A stretch of 28,409 nt of DNA from an uncultured Bacilli bacterium (GTDB lineage: Bacteria > Bacillota_I > Bacilli_A > RF39 > UBA660). Positions 7,444-14,998 of the stretch are shown in pieces; within the stretch, counting starts at the first letter, position 1; the number at the start of each line of letters is the position of its first letter. The notes under the pieces are model-generated. The model had not been told where the DNA came from. It was given only the letters and a program-made list of their open reading frames with translations, and ran no database searches. Made by a program: the position numbers and the translations under genes. The stretch covers positions 1 through 28,409 of the forward strand of contig CAJTXY010000018.1 of NCBI GenBank assembly GCA_910583685.1. Reading direction: 5' to 3'.

Positions 7444-8326
7444 AGGATTAATTATAACACTAATTGTGTTACTTTCCATACTTGCCATCAGCTTGCTTGG
7501 ATTTATGTTTATGTTTATGGACGGAAAAATGAGAGGACCTAGATTTTTTAAGATTAACAAAATAAGTACAACAAAAATTTTTGACGAAAAGTACGATGCT
7601 AATTTCAATAATATAAAAGTAGATAGTCATATTAGTGATATTTACTTTAAAAAGTCAAATGATGGTAAAGTTCGAGTAGTAGTTTTCGGTGAGAAAAAAG
7701 AATTGAAAGTAGAAAATACAAGTGAGGAGTTGTCGGTTCACTTTCAAGAAAAAGCCTGCATTGGCATATGTTTTAATATGAAAAAAAATAAAGTAGAAAT
7801 CTACTTACCAGAAAATTATCAGGAAAAAATAATGGTGAAAAATGCCTATGGTGACATCAGAATCGATAATTTTAAATATGCAACGATCGAAGTAGAAGAA
7901 GATTGTGGAGATGTTTCTATCGTCAGTGGAAAAAAAGTAACAGTAAAAAACGATTATGGAGATATCAAGGTTGGAGAAGCAAAATATGCAAATATAAAGG
8001 AGTCTTGTGGTGATATTGAGATTAGAAAAGTAGAGGACATCATAGTAAAAAATAATTATGGAAATATTGAAATTAAAAAAGTATTAAACTATATTGATGC
8101 AAAAGAAGATTGTGGTGACATTGAAATAGAAAGTCTTCATATTAATAGAGATTCAAGTATTAAAAACTCATTTGGTAGTATTGATATAGGTTCTACCAAT
8201 GAAATCTATATAGATGCCAAAACAGATTTAGGAGATACAGATATAGAGCGTAACTTTCGTGCAGCAAAGACTACGCTAACACTAAAAAATAATTGTGGTG
8301 ATATTACAGTAGAAAATAATAAATAA
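7433..8326 (+). CDS. Membrane-anchored DUF4097-type beta-solenoid protein
   Basis: The 297-residue product has an N-terminal membrane segment (5-29) and then a DUF4097 (adhesin-like) region of about nine repeats of 17-22 residues ending in x-G-D-I. The residue before the Gly alternates: Tyr139, Cys158, Tyr175, Cys192, Tyr209, Cys227, then Phe247, Leu266 and Cys288. In a beta-solenoid these would stack one above the other. A further pair (CIGIC, 109-113) lies near the start. It is probably on the outer face of the membrane, translated together with the XRE regulator (AGGAGG upstream, 11-base overlap). The role is unknown. Confidence 0.85.
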   Translation: MQNKGLIITLIVLLSILAISLLGFMFMFMDGKMRGPRFFKINKISTTKIFDEKYDANFNNIKVDSHISDIYFKKSNDGKVRVVVFGEKKELKVENTSEELSVHFQEKACIGICFNMKKNKVEIYLPENYQEKIMVKNAYGDIRIDNFKYATIEVEEDCGDVSIVSGKKVTVKNDYGDIKVGEAKYANIKESCGDIEIRKVEDIIVKNNYGNIEIKKVLNYIDAKEDCGDIEIESLHINRDSSIKNSFGSIDIGSTNEIYIDAKTDLGDTDIERNFRAAKTTLTLKNNCGDITVENNK

Positions 8327-8360
8327 CCTAACAAAACTGTAATGTTATAAAGAAAACTTT

Positions 8361-8371
8361 TAAGGTATAAT
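8361..8371 (+). promoter_or_regulatory. Putative promoter of the 39-residue membrane protein
   Basis: TAAGGTATAAT contains a perfect TATAAT at 8366-8371, 24 bases before the ATG. A weak TGTTAT at 8343-8348 has the right distance for a -35 box. Confidence 0.45.
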
Positions 8372-8394
8372 GAAGTTATAGAAGGGAAGTTGTA

Positions 8395-8514
8395 ATGATG
8401 CAAAAAGCAAAAGATTTTGGATTTCTTATAATAGGTGTTATTTTAACAATCATAGTAATCATTCTTTTTGTGCCAATTATGCTAATACGCTCTGTAATGA
8501 CAATAGCATCATAA
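8395..8514 (+). CDS. Small single-pass membrane protein (39 aa)
   Basis: ATG at 8395 (or 8398) follows GAAGGGAAG. The product MMQKAKDFGF plus a hydrophobic stretch of about 20 residues rich in Ile, Val and Leu, ending IRSVMTIAS, is one clear membrane helix with a positively charged N-terminus. It has its own promoter and lies between the solenoid gene and a terminator. It may partner the membrane regulator or the solenoid protein, but this is only suggested by position. Confidence 0.6.
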   Translation: MMQKAKDFGFLIIGVILTIIVIILFVPIMLIRSVMTIAS

Positions 8515-8565
8515 ACTATAAAAACAAAGTAAGAATAAAAAGATATAACTTTCTAGATTAAAAAT

Positions 8566-8594
8566 AGATAAATCAAATGATGATTTGTCTTTTT
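8566..8594 (+). terminator. Rho-independent terminator
   Basis: AGATAAATCA pairs with TGATTTGTCT (10 positions, one G-U) across AATGA, followed by a T-rich run. An extended -10 promoter starts just behind it. Confidence 0.7.
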
Positions 8595-8597
8595 ATA

Positions 8598-8606
8598 TGC
8601 TATAAT
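8598..8606 (+). promoter_or_regulatory. Extended -10 promoter of the DUF1848 unit
   Basis: TGCTATAAT (TGC plus TATAAT at 8601-8606) lies 34 bases before the small ORF at 8640. Confidence 0.55.
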
Positions 8607-8639
8607 AAAATAAATAAAAAAGAAGCGGGAGTAGTAAGG

Positions 8640-8759
8640 ATGAAAAGAAGAGATAAAGATATTTACATTAGAGATATAAAAGAAAAATATCATCATATTT
8701 TAGTTGATGATTACATAGAAAATAACGAGTCAGTGAATGGAATTAAGAATACAATATGA
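8640..8759 (+). CDS. Small charged protein upstream of DUF1848 gene (39 aa)
   Basis: I place the start at ATG 8640 (MKRRDKDIYIRDIKEKYHHI), not at the earlier ATG 8577, which lies inside the terminator region before the promoter. The upstream GGGAG is a modest binding site. The product is short, charged and soluble. Its stop overlaps the next start as ATGA (8756-8759), so translation of the DUF1848 gene is probably coupled to it. I do not recognise a family; it could be a partner subunit or a leader peptide. Confidence 0.5.
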   Translation: MKRRDKDIYIRDIKEKYHHILVDDYIENNESVNGIKNTI

Positions 8760-9634
8760 TTTTAAATGTAAGTGGTAGAACAGACATTGTAGCCTTTTAT
8801 TCAGAGTGGTTTATCAATCGGTACAAAGAGGGTTTTGTAGATGTGAGAAACCCTTTTAATAAGAAATTAGTAAGTAGAATTTATTTTGAGGATGTCGATG
8901 CCATCCTTTTTTGTACGAAAAATCCCGCTCCTATTTTAGACTTCTTAAAAGAAATAAAAAAGCCTATTATCTTTCAAGTAACTTTGACACCATATAAAAA
9001 TGATATTGAAACAAATGTGCCGGATAAAAAAGAAATCATAAAAACCATCAAAAAGTTATCTGAAATAGTAGGAATAGACCACTTATTTATTCGCTATGAT
9101 CCAATTTTTTTAAGTGAAAAGTACAACATAAAGTATCACATAAAAGCATTCGATAAACTATGTAATCTTTTGGATGGCTATGTAGAAAACTTTATTATAT
9201 CATTCTTAGATAATTATAAAAACGTTAGAAAAAATGCACATATAATACAGTATCGTGAATTTAATGAAGAGGATTTTCGGAGCATAGGGGAAAGCTTTAG
9301 CAAAAGTGCCAAAAGTCACAATATGACAGTACAAACTTGTTTTGAAGAAAGAAACTTAGTAGAGTATGGTTTTCAAAAAGGTGAGTGTCTCTCTCACGAG
9401 ATGGCTTTCCGCCTTACTGGCAAGACTTATAAGAATTGGACTGCAAGAAAGTGTAAATGTGTAGAAATGGTGGACATAGGAACATATAATTCCTGCAGTC
9501 ATTTTTGTAGATACTGTTATGCAAATTTTGATGAAAATGAAGTGGAGAACAATAGAAAAAAACACGATAAAAATTCTTCTTTATTAATAGGAACCATAGA
9601 AAAAGACGATGTAATAAAAATTCGTAAAAAGTAA
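8756..9634 (+). CDS. DUF1848 family protein
   Basis: The 292-residue product matches DUF1848. It starts ILNVSGRTDIVAFYSEWF, contains ILFCTKNPAPIL (50-61), FQVTLTPY (73-80) and IRYDPIFL (112-119). It ends with a Cys cluster (Cys233, Cys235, Cys247, Cys251, Cys254). The final CSHFCRYC is a C-x3-C-x2-C motif like the iron-sulfur site of radical SAM enzymes, but it lies near the C-terminus instead of the start. The fold and reaction are unknown to me. There is no own ribosome binding site; it depends on the ATGA overlap with the small ORF. Confidence 0.8.
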   Translation: MILNVSGRTDIVAFYSEWFINRYKEGFVDVRNPFNKKLVSRIYFEDVDAILFCTKNPAPILDFLKEIKKPIIFQVTLTPYKNDIETNVPDKKEIIKTIKKLSEIVGIDHLFIRYDPIFLSEKYNIKYHIKAFDKLCNLLDGYVENFIISFLDNYKNVRKNAHIIQYREFNEEDFRSIGESFSKSAKSHNMTVQTCFEERNLVEYGFQKGECLSHEMAFRLTGKTYKNWTARKCKCVEMVDIGTYNSCSHFCRYCYANFDENEVENNRKKHDKNSSLLIGTIEKDDVIKIRKK

Positions 9635-9675
9635 AGAGTGACGAAACTGTAAGTTTAAGAATCCAAATAATAGTA

Positions 9676-9681
9676 TATAAT
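9676..9681 (+). promoter_or_regulatory. Putative -10 box of the VanZ-RDD gene
   Basis: TATAAT at 9676-9681, 37 bases before the start codon, with no good -35 box. GGTGGTG before the ATG at 9718 is the ribosome binding site. Confidence 0.4.
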
Positions 9682-9717
9682 AATAAAATAAAAAAATAAA
9701 AATGGTGGTGAAAAATT

Positions 9718-10806
9718 ATGGGTTATTTGACAGTAATTAAGTATGCCACCTTCCTCTTTCCTATAGTAGCATTCTTATTTACAATTCCCTTCATTTTAAG
9801 AGAGTACCATAAATATGGTTCCATCTCTCCTATGAAATCAATCATTACCTACCTTTTTATTTATTACTTATTATGTGCCTATTTCCTAGTAATTCTTCCC
9901 CTTCCTAAAATTAGTGAAGTAGCTAAAATGACAAGCCCTCAAATGCAATTAATTCCATTTGACTTTGCCTTTGATTTTCTAAAGCACTCATCATTTGATA
10001 TAACAAATCCTGCTACTTATTTAAAGGCTTTGAAAGAGTCATACTTTTATGTGCCAATATTTAATATTTTCTTGACACTTCCTTTTGGAGTATTCCTTCG
10101 TTATTATTTTAAATGTAATAGAAAACAAATAATTATTTTTTCATTCCTATTGAGTCTATTTTTTGAACTAACACAGTTAAGTGGACTCTACTTTATCTAC
10201 CCTAGAGGGTATCGTCTCTTTGATGTTGATGATTTAATATTAAATACTTTAGGAGGAGTTCTCGGCTATTACATAAGCAGCCCAATTACCCATTTTGTAC
10301 CTAAAATAGATGAGATTAATAAAAAAGCCAAAGAAAAAGGAAAGGTGGTATCAGGTCTCAGAAGAAGTGCAGCATTTTTACTTGATTCTTTTATCTTTAT
10401 GCCAATAAATTTATTTATGATGGTATTTTTTCAGCATAATAAAATATATTTATCAATTGCCTTTATAGTTTTCTATTACATAGTAATTCCGCTATTCCTA
10501 AGGGGAAGTACGCCAGCACAAAAATTTCTAAATATTGAAATAAGAGATGAGAATAATGAAATTAACAAGATAAAAATACTATTGAGAAAATGTTTAGCAT
10601 TAGCAATTTATTTAATAATCCCATTTAGTCTTGGTTATATGACGTTTGTTATTCCAAATAGCCCAATAAGAGGATTAGTAGGATTATTAATGATAAGTAT
10701 GACATTTATTCTTTATCTATTATCAGCAATAAAATATCTTTTTACTAAAAAAGAAATGCTATATGAAAAAATAAGTAAGACAAGATTAAAAAGCACTATT
10801 CAATAA
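9718..10806 (+). CDS. VanZ-RDD fusion membrane protein
   Basis: The 362-residue product is an integral membrane protein with two joined domains. Residues about 5-195 are VanZ-like: several helices, LVILPLPKI, FFELTQLSGLYF and the end motif RLFDVDDLILNTLGGVLGY. Residues about 215-350 are RDD-like: LRRSAAFLLDSFIFMP and GSTPAQKFLNIEIRDEN. VanZ-like proteins are linked to low-level teicoplanin resistance and envelope function; RDD proteins to ion or small-molecule transport. The fusion is known in Bacillota, but its function is not. Confidence 0.88.
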   Translation: MGYLTVIKYATFLFPIVAFLFTIPFILREYHKYGSISPMKSIITYLFIYYLLCAYFLVILPLPKISEVAKMTSPQMQLIPFDFAFDFLKHSSFDITNPATYLKALKESYFYVPIFNIFLTLPFGVFLRYYFKCNRKQIIIFSFLLSLFFELTQLSGLYFIYPRGYRLFDVDDLILNTLGGVLGYYISSPITHFVPKIDEINKKAKEKGKVVSGLRRSAAFLLDSFIFMPINLFMMVFFQHNKIYLSIAFIVFYYIVIPLFLRGSTPAQKFLNIEIRDENNEINKIKILLRKCLALAIYLIIPFSLGYMTFVIPNSPIRGLVGLLMISMTFILYLLSAIKYLFTKKEMLYEKISKTRLKSTIQ

Positions 10807-10849
10807 AAGAATCACTGATAAAAAAATTTCTTTCTCTTTTGTCTCATTA

Positions 10850-10858
10850 TGATATAAT
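10850..10858 (+). promoter_or_regulatory. Extended -10 promoter
   Basis: TGATATAAT (TATAAT at 10853-10858) lies 32 bases before the start at 10891. Confidence 0.55.
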
Positions 10859-10890
10859 AGAAAAGAAAAATATAAAAAGGAAAGAGAAAG

Positions 10891-11199
10891 ATGAAAGAAA
10901 TAATAACAAATGAATTTACCTTGTATAAATCAGGATTTATACAAGGTCATAGTGAGTTAATGGAAGCTATAAAGTGCGGAAAGTTAATAGATCTAAATGC
11001 CAAGGAAGAACGGTTGGACAATTGGTATACCTATGGAGAAGAGGATGCAATAAACTATTATGGAAAACGAATAGATGATAAAATAGAATTAGATCAAATA
11101 AATACTAAAGGAGCAGTAAGGGAGTGTTTTTCCGAAAGGGTAATCCGTATAAACGAAGAACAAGGAAAAGAAATTCCAATTGGAAAATTTCGAATATAA
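10891..11199 (+). CDS. Hypothetical protein (102 aa)
   Basis: The start ATG follows AAAGGAAAGAG. The soluble 102-residue product begins MKEIITNEFTLYKSGFIQGH and contains a Tyr/Glu/Asp-rich middle (DNWYTYGEEDAINYYGKR) and a basic end (IPIGKFRI). There is no signal peptide, membrane segment or known motif. It has its own promoter and lies 15 bases before the TfoX-like gene, so both may be cotranscribed. I do not recognise the family. Confidence 0.6.
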   Translation: MKEIITNEFTLYKSGFIQGHSELMEAIKCGKLIDLNAKEERLDNWYTYGEEDAINYYGKRIDDKIELDQINTKGAVRECFSERVIRINEEQGKEIPIGKFRI

Positions 11200-11214
11200 T
11201 TTTAGGAGAAGAAA

Positions 11215-11547
11215 ATGGCAACATCAAAAGAATATAAAGACTTATGTCTAGAACGATTATCACTTTTAGATAATATTAGAGCTAGAGCAATGATGGGAGA
11301 GTATCTTTTATATTATAATAATATTTTATTTGGTGGAATTTACGACGAGAGATTATTAGTAAAGAAAACTAAAGGAAATGAAAAGTACAATTTAAAAGAA
11401 GCGATCCCCTACAAAAATGCAAAACCAATGTATTTTGTAGAAGATGGAGAAAGTAAAGAACAAATAAAAAGTATCATCATAGATACATATAGAGATTTAC
11501 CTAACAAAAAAAGAAGGAAAATAGCTAATTTTACAAAATCTAAATAA
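11215..11547 (+). CDS. TfoX N-terminal domain protein
   Basis: The 110-residue product matches the TfoX_N fold by its start (SKEYKDLCLERLSLL), the RARAMMGEYLLYYNNILFGG segment (22-41) and the IYDERLLVKK strand. Gammaproteobacterial TfoX/Sxy activates competence genes, but short stand-alone members in Bacillota have unknown roles and lack a DNA-binding part. The C-terminus is basic (NKKRRKIANFTKSK). A ribosome binding site TAGGAGA precedes ATG 11215. Confidence 0.75.
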   Translation: MATSKEYKDLCLERLSLLDNIRARAMMGEYLLYYNNILFGGIYDERLLVKKTKGNEKYNLKEAIPYKNAKPMYFVEDGESKEQIKSIIIDTYRDLPNKKRRKIANFTKSK

Positions 11548-11598
11548 ATTTATAAAAATGTATTGATAGTACAATAATGAAAATAAAAGGAGAGAAAA

Positions 11599-12237
11599 AT
11601 GGCTTTTGATTATAAAAAAGAATATAAAGAATTTTATATGCCTAAAAATAAACCCAGTATCGTTGCTATCCCCAAAATGAATTATATAGCAGTAAGGGGA
11701 AAAGGAAATCCTAATGAGGAAGATGGCGAATATAAAAAATCAATTGGTCTTTTATATGCAATTGCCTTTACTATAAAAATGAGTCATAAGAAAGAGTATA
11801 AAATAGATGGCTATTTTGAATACGTAGTTCCCCCATTAGAAGGTCTTTGGTATCAAGACGGAATGGGTGATACAATAGACTATAATAAAAAAGAAAGTCT
11901 AGAGTTTATTTCCCTAATTCGACTCCCGGATTTTGTAACGGAAAAGGATTTTCTCTGGGCAAAAAATGAGGTAACTAAGAAAAAAGGCCTTGATTTTTCA
12001 AAAGTAGAATTCTTTTCATACGAGGAAGGAGAATGTGTCCAGTGTATGCATATTGGTTCCTATGACAATGAACCAAAGACAGTGGAACTAATGCATAATT
12101 TTGCACAGGAGTTAGGCTATACTCATGACATCACAAAAAAACGCTATCATCATGAAATTTATTTAAGTGATCCAAGAAGGGTAAGCGAAGATAGACTGAA
12201 AACAGTAATTAGACATCCTATTAAAAAAGCAAAATAG
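11599..12237 (+). CDS. GyrI-like small-molecule-binding domain protein
   Basis: The 212-residue product resembles stand-alone GyrI-like proteins. It begins FDYKKEYKEFYMPK, has IPKMNYIAVRGKGNPNE (24-40) and YKKSIGLLYAIAFTIKMS (45-62), and continues GYFEYVVPPLEGLW. Such proteins bind hydrophobic cationic compounds and in some cases hydrolyse them. No DNA-binding domain is attached. AAGGAGAG precedes the ATG. The flavin/rubredoxin gene follows after 23 bases and may be in the same transcript. Confidence 0.8.
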   Translation: MAFDYKKEYKEFYMPKNKPSIVAIPKMNYIAVRGKGNPNEEDGEYKKSIGLLYAIAFTIKMSHKKEYKIDGYFEYVVPPLEGLWYQDGMGDTIDYNKKESLEFISLIRLPDFVTEKDFLWAKNEVTKKKGLDFSKVEFFSYEEGECVQCMHIGSYDNEPKTVELMHNFAQELGYTHDITKKRYHHEIYLSDPRRVSEDRLKTVIRHPIKKAK

Positions 12238-12260
12238 TTTCGTAAGGAGGGAAAATAATA

Positions 12261-12857
12261 TTGAAAAATAAAAAGATAACGAGAAAAATAACACAAGGAA
12301 TGTACGTTTTAACAACAAAAAATGGAGGTTGTATTGTAGATGCAGTCTCACAAATAAGTGCAGGAGATAATCCACTAATTGCCGTTGCTGTGATGAAAAC
12401 AAATTATACCAATGAATTAATGAAGAAAAATGATAGATTTGCTTTATCTGTTATTGGAAAAGAAGAAGATGGAAATATTATCAAAACCTTTGGTATGCAG
12501 TCAATGAAAGATGTCAACAAGTTTGAAAATATAGAAGTAACAGAATTAGAGGGTGTAAACATCATCAATAGCTCACTAGGTTATATGTTTTGTGAAACGA
12601 TAGACTCTATCGATAATGATACCCATACTTTATTTATTGGTAAATTAATAGAAGCAGATATTTTTAAAGAGGAAGAAGCAATGAGCTATAGCTATTACCA
12701 AGAACATAAAGACGACTTAATTAAAGTAACAACAGAAAAAGGACGCACTGCTTGGATCTGTACTATCTGCGGTTATGTTTATTACGGAGAAGTAATACCC
12801 GATGACTTTAAGTGCCCAAAATGTGGAGTTGGCAAAGAATTGTTTGAAAAGAAATAG
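12261..12857 (+). CDS. hrb: Flavin reductase-rubredoxin fusion (flavoredoxin type, high-molecular-weight rubredoxin)
   Basis: The 198-residue product joins an FMN-binding split-barrel domain (1-155, with GMYVLTTKNGG and FALSVIGKEED) to a C-terminal rubredoxin. The rubredoxin has two CxxC pairs (Cys167/Cys170 and Cys185/Cys188) around the usual GYVYYGEV and PDDFKCPKCG. In anaerobes such as Moorella, Hrb passes electrons from NAD(P)H to flavodiiron proteins that remove O2 or NO. This supports an anaerobic host. The start is TTG 12261 with a very strong binding site (AAGGAGG), which decides it. Confidence 0.88.
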   Translation: MKNKKITRKITQGMYVLTTKNGGCIVDAVSQISAGDNPLIAVAVMKTNYTNELMKKNDRFALSVIGKEEDGNIIKTFGMQSMKDVNKFENIEVTELEGVNIINSSLGYMFCETIDSIDNDTHTLFIGKLIEADIFKEEEAMSYSYYQEHKDDLIKVTTEKGRTAWICTICGYVYYGEVIPDDFKCPKCGVGKELFEKK

Positions 12858-12866
12858 GAGGATGCA

Positions 12867-13805
12867 ATGGAAAATGTAATAGAGATTAAAGACTTAACCA
12901 AAAAGTACAAATCATTAAAGGCAATTGATGACCTATCTTTCTCCGTAAAAAAGGGGGAAATATTAGGACTTTTAGGACCAAATGGTAGTGGAAAGTCAAC
13001 AACGATAAATTGTATTCTGTCCCTTTTAAACTTTCAAAATGGTAGTATCAAAATTTTCGGTAAAGAAATGAGACCAGATGCTTATGATATCAAAAAGTCC
13101 CTTGGTGTAGTTTTTCAAGATGTGGCAGTTTTTGATGAGTTAACAGTATATGAAAATATCGACTATTTCTGCGGATTGTATATAGAAGATAAAACAACTC
13201 GTGAAAAGTATATTGAGGAATCATTAAGGCTAGTAGGATTAAAAGAATTTCAGAAATTCTATCCTAAACAACTTTCGGGAGGACTTCTAAGACGCTTAAA
13301 TATTGCTTGCGGAGTATCACACAAGCCAAAACTCATATTTTTAGATGAACCAACCGTCGCGGTAGATCCACAAAGTAGAAATAATATTTTAGACGGTATC
13401 AAAACCCTAAGAGATCAAGGAGCGACTATCGTCTATACCACTCATTATATGGAAGAAGTAGAACTACTTTGTGACCGTGTTATTATTTTGGATAAAGGTC
13501 GTATTCTAGCAAGTGGTACTTGTGATGAATTAAAAAGTCTTGCTCATATTGAAGAAAAAGTAACAGTAGAAGGGATCAGCCTAAAAAAAGAAGCCCTAGA
13601 AAAAATAGAAAAATTGAAAAATATAGAACAAGTTCTATATGGAAATGATACTTTAGTCATTACTTATAAAAAAGGCAAAAATAATTTAGTAGATTTTATC
13701 GAATATTTAAAAGAGAAAAAAATCTCTTACAATAAGATATATTCAGAAAGGCCAACATTAAATGATGTGTTCTTAGAACTAACAGGAAAGGAACTAAGAG
13801 ACTAA
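12867..13805 (+). CDS. ABC exporter ATP-binding protein
   Basis: The 312-residue ATPase has Walker A GPNGSGKST (37-45), signature LSGGLLRRLN, Walker B LIFLDEP and the switch His in YTTHYMEE. It has a C-terminal extension of about 80 residues as in drug and antimicrobial-peptide exporters (DUF4162-like). The D-loop reads VAVDP where most relatives have GLDP. AGGAGG precedes the ATG. Its stop overlaps the start of the first permease by one base. With the next two genes it forms one exporter with two different membrane subunits. The substrate is unknown. Confidence 0.93.
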   Translation: MENVIEIKDLTKKYKSLKAIDDLSFSVKKGEILGLLGPNGSGKSTTINCILSLLNFQNGSIKIFGKEMRPDAYDIKKSLGVVFQDVAVFDELTVYENIDYFCGLYIEDKTTREKYIEESLRLVGLKEFQKFYPKQLSGGLLRRLNIACGVSHKPKLIFLDEPTVAVDPQSRNNILDGIKTLRDQGATIVYTTHYMEEVELLCDRVIILDKGRILASGTCDELKSLAHIEEKVTVEGISLKKEALEKIEKLKNIEQVLYGNDTLVITYKKGKNNLVDFIEYLKEKKISYNKIYSERPTLNDVFLELTGKELRD

Positions 13806-14998
13806 TGTTTAAACATAATTTTAACTATACTCTAAAAACACTTTTCCGCGATAAAACACTAATATTTTGGACCTTTGCATTCCCACTGATTCTGGGAACC
13901 TTTTTTCATATGGCCTTTTCTAATATAGAAAAAAGTGAACAGTTAGATACCATCAATATAGCAGTTGTTAAAAATGAAAAGTATAATAATAGTATACTAT
14001 TGAAGCAAACTATCGCTGTACTTAGTAATAAAAAGAATGAGGAACACCTATTTAATACCAAATATGTAACAGAAAAACAAGCAAGAAAGTTACTAAAAGA
14101 TGACAAAATCGCTGGATATTTAATACCAGGAGAAACGCCTAAAGTAGTAGTGATGACAAATGGAATTAATCAGACAATCATAAAGCAAGTAGTAGAAGAA
14201 ATTATCATAAAAGAAGAAACCATAAAAAAGGTTACAGAAGCAAAGATAGGAAAGTATTTAACGGAACAAACCCAAGAAGATTTAGGAAACCTCTCTCCCT
14301 GGTATGCTACTATTTATCAAAATATTTTAAAAGAATGGGGAGATGAATTTAAAATTCAAGATATTTCAGATGATCATTTAAGTTATACAATGATAGAATT
14401 TTATACCCTAATTGCAATGACCTGTCTTTATGGCGGTATTTTGGGAATGGTTGCACTGAACCGTAATCTTGCTAATATGAGCAACAAAGGAAAGCGGGTA
14501 GCAGTAAGCCCCTGTTCCAAATTAAAACTAATACTAAGTAGTACTTTAGCCGCTTATATTACACAGATGATTGGTCTCATCCTTCTTTTTCTTTATACTA
14601 TTTTTATACTTAAAGTAGACTATGGAGATAATTTGTCATACATCATTTTCCTAACCCTAGCTGGCTGCTTGGCCGGTCTGTCATTAGGCTTAGCAATTGC
14701 AACTATCTTTAAAACATCAGAAAACACAAAAACAGGTATCGTTATTTCGGTAACAATGCTAGGGTGCTTTTTATCAGGAATGATGGGAATTACAATGAAA
14801 TATATAGTTGATAAAAATATTCCTTTAATAAATAGATTAAATCCAGCAGCGATGATTACCGATGGCTTCTATTCACTTTATTACTATAATACCCTAGATA
14901 GATTTACTTCAAATTTAATAAGTCTTTTCATATTTTCAGGAATAATGCTTACAATTTCAATCATCAGTTTAAGGAGGCAATCATATGACAGTATTTAA
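13805..14998 (+). CDS. ABC-2 type permease, subunit 1
   Basis: The 397-residue protein has one N-terminal membrane segment (FRDKTLIFWTFAFPLILGTF), a long outside domain (about 40-195) and five or six membrane segments to the end. This is the ABC-2 (ABC2_membrane_3) layout. The core helices include LAGCLAGLSLGLAIATIF and a GMMGI segment. It starts directly at the ATPase stop and overlaps the next permease by 14 bases, so the three genes are one operon. Confidence 0.9.
   Translation: MFKHNFNYTLKTLFRDKTLIFWTFAFPLILGTFFHMAFSNIEKSEQLDTINIAVVKNEKYNNSILLKQTIAVLSNKKNEEHLFNTKYVTEKQARKLLKDDKIAGYLIPGETPKVVVMTNGINQTIIKQVVEEIIIKEETIKKVTEAKIGKYLTEQTQEDLGNLSPWYATIYQNILKEWGDEFKIQDISDDHLSYTMIEFYTLIAMTCLYGGILGMVALNRNLANMSNKGKRVAVSPCSKLKLILSSTLAAYITQMIGLILLFLYTIFILKVDYGDNLSYIIFLTLAGCLAGLSLGLAIATIFKTSENTKTGIVISVTMLGCFLSGMMGITMKYIVDKNIPLINRLNPAAMITDGFYSLYYYNTLDRFTSNLISLFIFSGIMLTISIISLRRQSYDSI

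Noticed and set aside
8577..8639. N-terminal extension of the small ORF before DUF1848
   Set aside because: The first ATG lies in the terminator stem and before the extended -10 box; ATG 8640 fits the promoter and binding site.
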